Positions 9,251 through 16,986 of a stretch of 41,242 nucleotides of DNA are shown piece by piece. The number at the start of each line of letters is the position of its first letter. Position 1 is the stretch's first letter. This DNA is from Cardiobacteriaceae bacterium (GTDB lineage Bacteria; Pseudomonadota; Gammaproteobacteria; Cardiobacteriales; Cardiobacteriaceae). The position numbers and the translations under genes are program-made. The notes under the pieces were generated by a model. That model was not told where the DNA came from. It did not search any database and worked only from the letters and a program-made list of their open reading frames with translations. The stretch is from contig JAUMXB010000020.1 in assembly GCA_030529365.1 (NCBI GenBank), positions 1 through 41,242 on the forward strand, given 5' to 3'.

Positions 9251-9280
9251 AAAGAATCCCGCCTTTAGGCGGGATTCTTT
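9251..9280. terminator. Bidirectional rho-independent terminator between pilE and opgH
   Basis: A 13-bp perfect stem AAAGAATCCCGCC / GGCGGGATTCTTT with the loop TTTA. The stem has A-runs on one side and T-runs on the other, so it can stop transcription from both sides. The opgH stop codon TAA (complement of 9265-9267) lies in the loop, so the last opgH codons form one arm. Confidence 0.92.
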
Positions 9281-11355
9281 TGTTCAGGAATATTCAGCAA
9301 GATATTCAGAAGTTCCGGTTGGTTGCTGATATGGAGTACCTCATGGGGGGTGAGGAAGGAAAGCGCTTCTTCGTAGTGGTGTGCGGCTTCCAGTTTGGCT
9401 TTGGCGGTGATGTGCAGCAGGCGCGCGTCGTCGCGTGGTTCGCCATGCGGATCAAGTGCGCGGATGTGAATGGCGGCTTGTGCCGGATTGCGGCCAAGTT
9501 CGCGGAAGGTCAGAGTGCGCGCCTTGGCGAATAGGGCATAGTCGGCTTTCACTTTGGCCAAAATATCGGGCGTTTGGATTTCTTCAGGGATGAGCAGGAG
9601 TTTGCGCGCTGCCATCCACTGGCCAAGCGTAGTGTTGCCGCTGTGTCTTGCGAGCCAGGGGGAGAAGCAAAGCCCCGCAATGATGGGAACCAGCCAGATG
9701 ATTTGGTTTGGCGCTTGCCAGGCGAGAGCGATCAAAGTGACGAGGCCGAAAAGCACATACAGGATGTTGTTCTTCAGCGCGATGCGCCAGGGAATCAGGT
9801 TGCTTTCGCGGTTTTGCGTGCTCCAACCGCTGTCGCGCCCAAGGAAGATGTCGATGACGTGACGGGTCTGGATCAGCATGAGCAAGGGCGCGTAGAGGGT
9901 GGAGACGATCAGTTCGGTAACAAACCCTTGCGTCAGCACCCAGGCGCCACCAAAGCGGGCGCGCAGACCAGGGTGAAGAAGGGCGCGCAGCCAGCCGATG
10001 AATTTGGGCAGGAGCAGCAGGGTAATGGCCGCGAAGAACATCCACAGCATGCGCACGCTGTCGAAAGTGGGCCAGTTGGGGAAGAGCTGGTAGCTGCTCT
10101 GGAAGTATTGCGGTTTGGTGAACAGAGTTTGCGCGGTAATGCTCATGCCGACGACGAGCATGGCAAGCCAGATGGGGCTCATCACATAGCTGCCGATGCC
10201 GATGAGGAAGTGTACGCGGTTCGGCCAGCGCAGGCCTTTGGCAAAAAGCACGCCAAGATGCTGCATATTGCCCTGCGCCCAGCGGCGTTCGCGTTGCACA
10301 AGGTCATCCAGCGTGGGTGGCAAACCTTCGTAGCTGCCGCCAAGATCGGCATCCATGCGCACGCCCCAGCCGGCACGGCGCAGCAATGCCGCTTCGACGA
10401 AATCATGCGAGAGAATATGGCCGCCGATGGGCGTGCGGCCATCGAGCACAGGCAGGCCGCAACATTCGGCAAAGGCGCGGGTGCGGATGATGGCGTTGTG
10501 CCCCCAGTAGTTGCCGTCTTCGCCTTGCCAGGCATCCACGCCGCGCGCGACGATGGTGCCGTACAGGGCGCCAGCGAACTGGATGGCGCGGGCCAGAAGG
10601 CTTTCGCCGCCAACGAGGCGCGGCATGGTTTGCAGAAGGCCGAGCGTGGGTTCGGCATCCATGCGCGCGGTGAGCGCGACGAGGGTTTTGGCGGTCATGA
10701 GGCTGTCGGCATCGAGCATGACCATATAGTCGTAGCGCGCGCCCCAGCGCTTGACGAAGCTTTCCACGTTGCCGGATTTGCGCCCGATATTGCGTGCACG
10801 GCGGCGATACCATACGGGGATGGGCGAGGCATCGCGCAATTGGGCAAAAGCGGCCGTTTCGCCAACCCAGGCATCGGCATTTTGCGTGTCGGAGATGATG
10901 AAGATTTCAAAGCGCGCGGCCATATTGGTTTCCGCGAGTTGCTGTGCCATGGCAAGGAGACTTGCGCCAGTCATGGCCGGATCTTCGCCATAGACGGGCA
11001 TGACGAGTGCGACTTTGCCGCCTTGCGGATTGGCGGCTTCGCGCGGCTTGCGCATGGGTAGCAGTCCGGCCAGGCAGGCGCTGGTGGAAAAGGCCACCCA
11101 GAAGAAGGTGATGGAAAAAAGGGCGAGAAGCACAAGTTGCAGGAAGGAGCTTTTTTCCGTGCCCAGCGCCAGCCACATTTGCCAGGTGCCGAGGCTGCCG
11201 ATGAGGGCGGTGCCGCCAAAGGCAATGCAACGGGCGAGGAAAGTGTGCCAGGAAAACCGCAACTTGCTGCGCGGCGGCCGCTCGCGCAGCGATTGTTGCG
11301 GCATGGGCAACGGAGCGTCCGGCGGGACGGGGGCAAGAGTGGGAGGCGTGGTCAC
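9265..11355 (-). CDS. opgH: Glucans biosynthesis glucosyltransferase OpgH (MdoH)
   Basis: A 696-aa inner-membrane processive family-2 glucosyltransferase that polymerises UDP-glucose into osmoregulated periplasmic glucans. Catalytic features visible: D156 (ISDTQ), D215-x-D217 (MLDADS), D318 (SHDFVEA) and R-E-R-R-W at 355-359 (the QxxRW-type motif) followed by AQGN. Two N-terminal membrane segments (about 45-65 and 72-98) and a cluster of C-terminal segments from about residue 380 enclose the cytosolic GT domain. Start is GTG at 11355, overlapping the opgG TGA by four bases (GTGA), so the pair is translationally coupled. The length is shorter than E. coli OpgH (847 aa), mainly in the N-terminal extension. 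Confidence 0.93.
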   Translation of the reverse strand: MTTPPTLAPVPPDAPLPMPQQSLRERPPRSKLRFSWHTFLARCIAFGGTALIGSLGTWQMWLALGTEKSSFLQLVLLALFSITFFWVAFSTSACLAGLLPMRKPREAANPQGGKVALVMPVYGEDPAMTGASLLAMAQQLAETNMAARFEIFIISDTQNADAWVGETAAFAQLRDASPIPVWYRRRARNIGRKSGNVESFVKRWGARYDYMVMLDADSLMTAKTLVALTARMDAEPTLGLLQTMPRLVGGESLLARAIQFAGALYGTIVARGVDAWQGEDGNYWGHNAIIRTRAFAECCGLPVLDGRTPIGGHILSHDFVEAALLRRAGWGVRMDADLGGSYEGLPPTLDDLVQRERRWAQGNMQHLGVLFAKGLRWPNRVHFLIGIGSYVMSPIWLAMLVVGMSITAQTLFTKPQYFQSSYQLFPNWPTFDSVRMLWMFFAAITLLLLPKFIGWLRALLHPGLRARFGGAWVLTQGFVTELIVSTLYAPLLMLIQTRHVIDIFLGRDSGWSTQNRESNLIPWRIALKNNILYVLFGLVTLIALAWQAPNQIIWLVPIIAGLCFSPWLARHSGNTTLGQWMAARKLLLIPEEIQTPDILAKVKADYALFAKARTLTFRELGRNPAQAAIHIRALDPHGEPRDDARLLHITAKAKLEAAHHYEEALSFLTPHEVLHISNQPELLNILLNIPEQKNPA

Positions 11356-12923
11356 AGCGGTATCCAGCGGTAGTACCAGCTTTCGGCAACTTGTTGCCCG
11401 CTGCTGTCATTCAGGCGCAGTTGCAGTTCGGCATTTTCCTTTTTCGCCGGTGCGTATTCGAAAGCAGCGCGCAGATGGCCGCTGTCCGGCAGGCGCGCGA
11501 GATGCGAGGCGCGAATTTCGCCGGCGCTGGCCTGCACATCGAGGTGCAGGGTGGCGGGATCGGGCATGGCGCCTTCTTCGGCGGCAAAATCCACGGTAAC
11601 GGTGAACGTGGCCGGGTTGTTCACGGTCTGGCCGCTGCGGCTGGCAACGACGCGGGCGCGCGCCGGCTGTGAGCTGCCCTGCATGGACCAGACGAGATCA
11701 TAGTTGAAATCGGCCCGTTCGCCGTTGCGCAGGGGATTGGACGGGCTCCAGAACGCGACGATGTTGTCGTTGAATTCGTTGTTGACCGGAATTTCGATCA
11801 GCGACAGATGGCCGCGTCCCCAGTTGCCGTGCGGGATGACCCACGCGGAGGGGCGCTTGTCATAACGGGCTTCCGCATCCTGGTAATCGTGGAAGCTGCG
11901 CTTGCGCTGAAAAAGGCCGAAGCCTTTCGGCGCTTCATCCTGGAAGGCGGAAAATTGCAAGGTGGGCGGGTTGTTGAGCGGCCGCCACAGGCGCTTGCCG
12001 TGGCCGGTGTGCATGGCAAGGCCTTCGCTGTCGTGGACGGCATTGCGGTAGTCATCAATATTGGCGCGGCGGCTGGGGCTGAAGTAGTACATCGAGGTCA
12101 GCGGGGCGATGCCGAAATGCGCGATGTCACGACGCGGGAACAGGCTGGATTTGATGACGAATACGGTTTCCGCGCCCGGCATGATTTCCATGGCGTAAGC
12201 GCCGGTGAGGGAAGCGCTTTCCAGCAGGGCTTCGACGCGAATGCTGCGCGCTTCCGCTTCGGGCTGGTGAATCCAGAAACGGGTGAAACGCGGAAATTCT
12301 TCGCCTTCCGGGCCGCCGGTATTCAGGGCAAGGCCGCGCGCGGAGAGGCCGTAGAGCGTATCGCGGGCGACGGCGCGGAAGTAGCTCGCGCCCTGGAAGA
12401 CGGCGAATTCGTCCATCACGTCCGGGTTGTTGATCGGGAAGCGCAGGCGGAAGCCAGACCAGCTCAGTTCGCGACGGGCATCATCGCCGAGCTCGAGGTT
12501 GTCGGGATCGAAGTGATTCGGATCAAAATCGAATACGGCGGGATCGAAGGCGATTTCGCGGGCGATACCGTTCTTGACCAGATAGATGCTGACCCGGTCT
12601 TGGTAAAAACCACCGGGCGGCAACAGATCGATGCCGAATTGCGAGCCGCTGTCGGCGATGGGATCGGCGGCGCGGCGGAAACGGATGCCGCGGAAGCGGT
12701 CGTAATCAAGATCGGCAAAAGGGCCGCTCAGCTTGAGTTGCTCGGCGTTGTCCGCGCTTTGCGCACGGGTTTTCGCAAGCTCGATGACTTGCTCAAAGCT
12801 GTGCGTTTCCGTGGGGGCATCGGATGCCGGTGCGGGAGCGGTTGCGGGTTGCGCCTGGGCGGACGTGGCGGCGGCACCCACCATGCCGACCAGTCCTGTC
12901 AACATAAAATTCCGTCGTTTCAT
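11352..12923 (-). CDS. opgG: Periplasmic glucan biosynthesis protein OpgG/OpgD
   Basis: A 523-aa periplasmic protein of the OpgG/OpgD family, which shapes the branching or length of glucans made by OpgH. The family beta-sandwich sequence is recognisable throughout (for example FAVFQGASYFRAVA and GLSARGLALNTGGPEGEEFPRF). The N-terminus is MKRRNFMLTGLVGMVGAAATSAQAQ: a twin-arginine RRNFM motif followed by a hydrophobic segment and AQA cleavage, which recalls the Tat-exported OpgD more than Sec-exported OpgG. An Ala/Pro-rich linker follows. The ATG at 12923 was chosen because it begins the signal peptide; the frame extends to 12992 without support. No clear ribosome site is visible. It is upstream of, and overlaps, opgH. 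Confidence 0.9.
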   Translation of the reverse strand: MKRRNFMLTGLVGMVGAAATSAQAQPATAPAPASDAPTETHSFEQVIELAKTRAQSADNAEQLKLSGPFADLDYDRFRGIRFRRAADPIADSGSQFGIDLLPPGGFYQDRVSIYLVKNGIAREIAFDPAVFDFDPNHFDPDNLELGDDARRELSWSGFRLRFPINNPDVMDEFAVFQGASYFRAVARDTLYGLSARGLALNTGGPEGEEFPRFTRFWIHQPEAEARSIRVEALLESASLTGAYAMEIMPGAETVFVIKSSLFPRRDIAHFGIAPLTSMYYFSPSRRANIDDYRNAVHDSEGLAMHTGHGKRLWRPLNNPPTLQFSAFQDEAPKGFGLFQRKRSFHDYQDAEARYDKRPSAWVIPHGNWGRGHLSLIEIPVNNEFNDNIVAFWSPSNPLRNGERADFNYDLVWSMQGSSQPARARVVASRSGQTVNNPATFTVTVDFAAEEGAMPDPATLHLDVQASAGEIRASHLARLPDSGHLRAAFEYAPAKKENAELQLRLNDSSGQQVAESWYYRWIPL

Positions 12924-13034
12924 AGCAGTATGATGCGGTTGCTGCGGTTGCAAAAATGGGGCGTGAGTATAGCACGGCTGCGGGCGGCGCAAATGACCGG
13001 AACTACAGGTGTTTTCAGGATTTTTCGCGGTGTT

Positions 13035-13125
13035 TGTGATAGTGTTTTTTTACCACCAGCAAGCGCTTATGGTGAGAAAATTTCTCATGATAAGCGCTTA
13101 TTTGTGGTAAAAAGTTACTATTTTT
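13035..13125. repeat. Intergenic palindromic array element, copy 2 (tails at both ends)
   Basis: AAGCGCTT lies at 13061-13068 and 13092-13099. The 15-bp boxes start at 13041, 13073 and 13105, exactly 32 bp apart. The central box is TGAGAAAATTTCTCA. Both ends carry the tail: GTGGTAAAAAGTTACTATTTTT-like at 13104-13125, and its inverted form at 13035-13056, so this copy shows the full symmetric structure with terminal inverted repeats. It lies between the recN stop and the opgG start, both on the minus strand. Confidence 0.92.
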
Positions 13126-13153
13126 GCAGGTTTTTTGTTTTGCAAAAAAACCG

Positions 13154-14821
13154 TCAGCCCTTGGCAAGCGCTTGTTCGCGCATGGCGCGGGCGTGTTCGC
13201 GGCTGGTATCGCTTTTCGCAGAGCCGAGCATACGCGCGAGTTCGATGATGCGCGCTTCGTCATCGAGCGGCAGCACGCGGGTTTTGGTGCTGTTGGCGTC
13301 GCTGGTTTTTTCGATGTGGTAGTGATGGTCGGCGTAGGCGGCGACTTGCGGAAGGTGGGTGATGCAGAGCACTTGCCGCGTTTCGCTCAGGGTTTTCAGG
13401 AGATGGCCGACGGTGTCTGCGACTTCGCCGCCGATGCCGGTGTCGATTTCATCGAAGATGACGGTGGGCATGGGGTTTTCGTCAAGGCAGGCGACTTCGA
13501 TGGCGAGGCTCACGCGCGAGAGTTCGCCGCCGGAGGCGACTTTGGCGAGCGCCTGCATTTTGCTGCCGGGATTGGCGCAGAGCATGAAGGTGATGTCGTC
13601 TTCGCCGTGCGCGCCGGGGCTGGCGGCGGGCGCGATATCGATCTGGAACTGCGCTTGCGCCATGCCGAGGCGTTGTATCCATTTTTCCACGTCTTTGGCG
13701 AGTTCGGGGGCGTGGCGCTGCCGCCACTGCCGCAGTTCGGCAGCGTGCGCACGGTAGGCACTTTCCGCCTGCTGCACGGCTTTTGCCAGTTCGAGGCCAT
13801 TTTCTTCGGCGTTTTCGAGCGCTTGGAGCTGCGCGTGCAGCGCCGCGTGATGACTGCCGAGTTGTTGCGGGGCGATGTTGTGCTTGCGCGCGAGGCTGTG
13901 CAGCTCGCTCATGCGGCTGTCGAGGCGGGCGAGGGCTTCGGGATCATGCTCGGTGCGCGCGAGCTGGCGGTTCAAGGTATCGAGCGCTTCGTCGAGGTAG
14001 ATGGCGCTTTGCTCGAGGAGTTCGGCGGCGGGCGCGAAGTCTTCGTGCAGATGGGCGAGTTGCCCTGCCAGCTGGCGGGCTTGCCTGAGGCCGCTTTGCA
14101 GCGAAGGCTCGGCGTCGTCGATGAGGTATTGCAGGCGGGCGCCGGTTTCGAGCAGTTCATCGGCGGCGGAGAGGCGCTCGTGTTCGCTGGTGATTTCGTC
14201 GAATTCGCTGTCTTTGGGATTGACGGCATCGAGTTCTTCGAGCTGGTAGCGCAGGAGTTCGAGGCGTTCGGCATGTTGCGCGCGGTCGCGTTCGAAGCGC
14301 TTCAGCGCGGCGAGTTTGCCCTGCCAGTCCTGCCAGGCGTCGCTCACGGCCTGCTTGAGTGCAGGATTGCCAAGATAGCGGTCGAGGCGGTTGCGCTGTT
14401 CGTCGCTTTTCAGAAGGATGTGGTTTTCGTTTTGCCCGTGGATGCTGATGAGGTGCGCGGCGAGGGTTTTCAGGCGTGCGCCGGGCAGCGACGCGCCGTT
14501 GACGAAGCTTTTGCTGCCCGCATCGCGCAGCACGCGGCGGATGACGGCTTCGTCGTTGTCGTCGCCTTCGAGTTCGTCTTCGAGAAGCTGCGCCTTGAGC
14601 GCTTCGGGCAGGGCGCGGAAGGTGGCGCTGATGTCGGCCTTGTCAGCGCCGTGGCGGATGGCGGAAGCGTCCGCCCGCGCCCCGAGCACGAGACCAACGG
14701 CATCAATGAGGATGGATTTACCCGCGCCGGTTTCGCCGGTGAGGATATTGAGGCCGGGGCGGAAATCGATGGCGGTTTTTTCGATGATGGCGAAGTTTTC
14801 GATATGAAGTTGTTCGAGCAT
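13154..14821 (-). CDS. recN: DNA repair protein RecN
   Basis: A 555-aa SMC-like ATPase that acts in double-strand break repair. It begins MLEQLHIENFAI, as in the family. Walker A GETGAGKS lies at residues 29-36, a long coiled-coil middle follows, then the ABC signature region (VASGGELSRVSLAIEV) and Walker B with VIFDEIDTGIGG, ending in the HLPQVAAYADHH switch region. The length matches E. coli RecN (553 aa). An in-frame ATG nine codons upstream (14848) is possible; neither start has a good ribosome site, and homology favours 14821. No SOS box was recognised upstream. Confidence 0.92.
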   Translation of the reverse strand: MLEQLHIENFAIIEKTAIDFRPGLNILTGETGAGKSILIDAVGLVLGARADASAIRHGADKADISATFRALPEALKAQLLEDELEGDDNDEAVIRRVLRDAGSKSFVNGASLPGARLKTLAAHLISIHGQNENHILLKSDEQRNRLDRYLGNPALKQAVSDAWQDWQGKLAALKRFERDRAQHAERLELLRYQLEELDAVNPKDSEFDEITSEHERLSAADELLETGARLQYLIDDAEPSLQSGLRQARQLAGQLAHLHEDFAPAAELLEQSAIYLDEALDTLNRQLARTEHDPEALARLDSRMSELHSLARKHNIAPQQLGSHHAALHAQLQALENAEENGLELAKAVQQAESAYRAHAAELRQWRQRHAPELAKDVEKWIQRLGMAQAQFQIDIAPAASPGAHGEDDITFMLCANPGSKMQALAKVASGGELSRVSLAIEVACLDENPMPTVIFDEIDTGIGGEVADTVGHLLKTLSETRQVLCITHLPQVAAYADHHYHIEKTSDANSTKTRVLPLDDEARIIELARMLGSAKSDTSREHARAMREQALAKG

Positions 14822-14849
14822 GGGTGGAGAGTCGTTGGCGGTTTTCATT

Positions 14850-14897
14850 GAGGGGGTATGACCCCTCTTCCCAACCCCTCTCCCGTGAAGAGAGGGG
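14850..14897. other. Two small inverted repeats between nadK and recN
   Basis: GAGGGG-GTATGA-CCCCTC lies at 14850-14867, and CCCCTCTC-CCGTGAA-GAGAGGGG at 14875-14897 (8-bp stem). Neither is followed by a clear T-run on the minus strand, so a terminator is not convincing. The second may be a member of a dispersed G/C-rich hairpin family; no second copy is in this window. Confidence 0.45.
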
Positions 14898-14920
14898 CTT
14901 TGAGAGGTATAAAAATGCTT

Positions 14921-15811
14921 TTAATGCGGGCCTTCCGGCGCGATGCCCCAGTTGAGTTTCTGGCGCAGGCGGCTCTGGAACTGGTAATCGGCCGGGTGGA
15001 TGACGGTGAGCTTTTCCGCGCGGCGGATGGTGATGCGGTCGGTGGGGTTCAGGAGATGCTCGGCCTGGCCGTCGATGGTGAGTTGCACGTCCTTGATGCT
15101 GCTGGCGCTGACACAGACTTCGATGTCGCTTTGCCCGTCGATGACCACCGGGCGCTGGGTGAGCGTATGCGGGCAGATGGGGACGACGAGCATGGCATCG
15201 AGCGTGGGCTCAATGATGGGGCCGCCAGCGGAGAGCGCGTAGGCGGTGGAGCCAGTGGGGGTGGCGAGGATGAGGCCGTCAGCGCGGTAATGGCTCAGGT
15301 AGTGGCCGCGCGTGAAGACTTCCACTTCGATCATGCGCGCCATGCTGCGCTTGTGGATGACGGCGTCGTTGATGGCGAAGAACTGGGCGGTGTCGCGCCC
15401 CTGATGGGTGACGCGCACGGAAAGGGTATGGCGGTATTCGCGCCGGTAATGGCCGTCAAGGATGGCGGAGAGACTGTCTTCGAGGGTTTCCAGCGGCAGG
15501 TCGGCGAGAAAGCCGAGGCGGCCGGTGTTGATGCCGAGCAGCGGGATGTTTTTTTCCAGCAGTGAGCGGCCAGCGTAGAGGAAGGTGCCGTCGCCGCCGA
15601 TGACGATGGCGAGGTTGATGTCGTCCGGCCACTGGGCAATGGGGCGGGCGCGTTCGTGGTCGCGCCAGGGGGCGGGCATGGTGTTCTGGTCGAGGGTGAC
15701 CTGGATATGGCGCGCGTCCAGCACGGCGACCACCCGGGCAATGGTGTCGCCGACGTGGCTCGCGCCGTATTTGCCGACGATGCCGATGTGGGTGAAGGGG
15801 TGCGTGTGCAT
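14921..15811 (-). CDS. nadK: NAD kinase
   Basis: A 296-aa ATP-NAD kinase that makes NADP from NAD in the cytosol. It carries the GGDGT motif (residues 72-76), the NE/D-type motif as AINDAVIHK, and the glycine-rich block GLILATPTGSTAYALSAGGP. The length matches E. coli NadK (292 aa). The ATG at 15811 gives MHTHPFTHIGIVGKYG, a family-like start. It is transcribed toward recN and preceded by the terminator of the lipoprotein gene. NadK next to RecN is a common gammaproteobacterial arrangement. Confidence 0.94.
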   Translation of the reverse strand: MHTHPFTHIGIVGKYGASHVGDTIARVVAVLDARHIQVTLDQNTMPAPWRDHERARPIAQWPDDINLAIVIGGDGTFLYAGRSLLEKNIPLLGINTGRLGFLADLPLETLEDSLSAILDGHYRREYRHTLSVRVTHQGRDTAQFFAINDAVIHKRSMARMIEVEVFTRGHYLSHYRADGLILATPTGSTAYALSAGGPIIEPTLDAMLVVPICPHTLTQRPVVIDGQSDIEVCVSASSIKDVQLTIDGQAEHLLNPTDRITIRRAEKLTVIHPADYQFQSRLRQKLNWGIAPEGPH

Positions 15812-15880
15812 ACTGGGCCTCCCGACGGAAATGATCGGCGATTATAGCTGCTTTCCCGGATGATGGCGTTTAATGGCACA

Positions 15881-15907
15881 AAAAAAGGATGCCGAAGCAT
15901 CCTTTTT
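15881..15907 (-). terminator. Rho-independent terminator of the NlpE-like gene
   Basis: Read on the minus strand: GGATGC-TTCG-GCATCC followed by a run of seven T. The UUCG tetraloop makes a very stable hairpin. It lies 16 nt after the lipoprotein stop codon and ahead of nadK, separating the two transcription units. Confidence 0.93.
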
Positions 15908-15922
15908 CGCAAAAACGGAGGA

Positions 15923-16384
15923 TTATTGTTTTTGCAGGCGGTAGTTGGCGCGTTCTTCTTCGCTGCGACCGCCGTCGCTGCCATCGGCGTTGCGCATTTC
16001 CAGCAGGTTGCCGGTGACGAGATAGACGTTTTCGTTGCCGGTGGCATCGAGTTTGACCAGATCGCCGTCACGGGTGTAGCTGCCGCTCAGGGTTTCCGGC
16101 TTGGCATCTTTCTCGCCGAGGAAGAGGGTAGTGAGTTCGTAGGCCATGCCGTCTTTGAGGACGAGCGTGGTTTCGATGCCTTCGCAGCTTGCGCAGGGCA
16201 GTACGCCTTTGTAGGTGCCGTCAAGAGCGGCAGCAGCCGGTGCGGCTGGCGCTTCGGCCTTGGGCGCTTCGCTGACGGCAGCAGGTGCCGCGGCTTCGGT
16301 TTTGGGTGCTTCCGGTTTTTTCTCTTCTTTGCAGCCGGCGAGCAGGGCAGCGCTGACGGCAAGGGCAAGGGCGATGTGTTTCAT
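15923..16384 (-). CDS. NlpE-like copper resistance/envelope lipoprotein
   Basis: A 153-aa lipoprotein. The signal peptide MKHIALALAVSAALLAGC has a lipobox with Cys18. An Ala/Pro/Lys/Glu-rich tether spans about residues 19-53, and then an NlpE N-terminal-type domain starts YKGVLPCASCEGIETTLVL; its CxxC is the hallmark motif. NlpE in E. coli senses surface contact and envelope stress and is linked to copper tolerance. Only the N-terminal NlpE domain is present; the C-terminal OB-like domain of E. coli NlpE is absent. The lipoprotein should be anchored in the outer membrane (Lys at +2 gives no inner-membrane retention signal). AGGAG precedes the ATG at 16384. Confidence 0.82.
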   Translation of the reverse strand: MKHIALALAVSAALLAGCKEEKKPEAPKTEAAAPAAVSEAPKAEAPAAPAAAALDGTYKGVLPCASCEGIETTLVLKDGMAYELTTLFLGEKDAKPETLSGSYTRDGDLVKLDATGNENVYLVTGNLLEMRNADGSDGGRSEEERANYRLQKQ

Positions 16385-16472
16385 GGGTGTCTCCTGTCAG
16401 GTTGGGAACAAATCGCCGTTCACTTTACCGGAAGCGCGGCGGGCAAAGATGAGGGCTTTTTCATGCGCCGCT

Positions 16473-16892
16473 TCAGGCGCGCGCGGGAAAGCATTCGAAG
16501 CTGTGCGAGATGTCTGCCGCTTTGCCGAGCATGATGGAGGCGGAGCAGTATTTTTCCGCGGAGAGCTGCACGGCCTGGGCGATGGCTTTTTCGCTCAAGT
16601 TTTCGCCATATACCCTGAAGTGCAGGTGGATTTTGGTGAAGACTTTCGGCGCGGTGTCGGCGCGTTCGGCGCTGACGTCGCAGAAGCAGTCGGTGATGTG
16701 CTGGCGCTGTTTGCGCGCAATGGATACCACGTCGATGCTGGAGCATCCCGCAGCGCCGAGGAGCAACATGGCCATGGGGCTCACGCCGCGTTTGCCTTCT
16801 TGCGGGCTGGCGCCGTCCATGACGACGCTGTGGCCGTGTTCGGTTGTGCCGACAAAGCACATGTCATCGAGCCATTGTGTAGTTATTTTCAT
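16473..16892 (-). CDS. yhfA: OsmC-family protein, YhfA-like
   Basis: A 139-aa OsmC/Ohr-fold protein that aligns closely with E. coli YhfA. Conserved blocks are VSPMAMLLLGAAGCSSIDVVSI with the first redox-type cysteine, and LSAEKYCSASIMLGKAADISHS with the second. OsmC relatives reduce peroxides, but YhfA itself has no established role. The ATG at 16892 has GGAG six nt upstream. A TTG at 16904 would add MEIN and overlap the ribosome site, so I rejected it. The tail of repeat copy 3 overlaps the ribosome-binding region. Confidence 0.88.
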   Translation of the reverse strand: MKITTQWLDDMCFVGTTEHGHSVVMDGASPQEGKRGVSPMAMLLLGAAGCSSIDVVSIARKQRQHITDCFCDVSAERADTAPKVFTKIHLHFRVYGENLSEKAIAQAVQLSAEKYCSASIMLGKAADISHSFECFPARA

Positions 16893-16901
16893 ATTTATCT
16901 C

Positions 16902-16986
16902 CAAAATAGATATTTTTTATCATTGATAAGCGCTTATGATGATAAATTTTCTCACAAAAAGCGCTTTATTGTGAGAAATTTTCTCA
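16902..16986. repeat. Intergenic palindromic array element, copy 3
   Basis: AAGCGCTT lies at 16928-16935 and 16959-16966. The 15-bp boxes start at 16908, 16940 and 16972. The tail is in inverse orientation at 16902-16923 (reverse complement ATGATAAAAAATATCTATTT), pointing at the yhfA start. At the other end the box TGAGAAATTTTCTCA ends at 16986, directly against the TAA stop (16987-16989) of the next minus-strand gene. Confidence 0.92.

Noticed and set aside
9574-11061. Long plus-strand open frame opposite opgH
   Set aside because: It is antisense to a clearly conserved glucosyltransferase, with low-complexity composition typical of shadow frames in G+C-rich genes.
11808-13322. Long plus-strand open frame opposite opgG
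   Set aside because: It is antisense to opgG, runs across repeat copy 2 and has no family resemblance.
13124-14851. Long plus-strand open frame opposite recN
   Set aside because: It mirrors RecN codons on the other strand; Gly/Val/Ala/Phe-rich translation without motifs.
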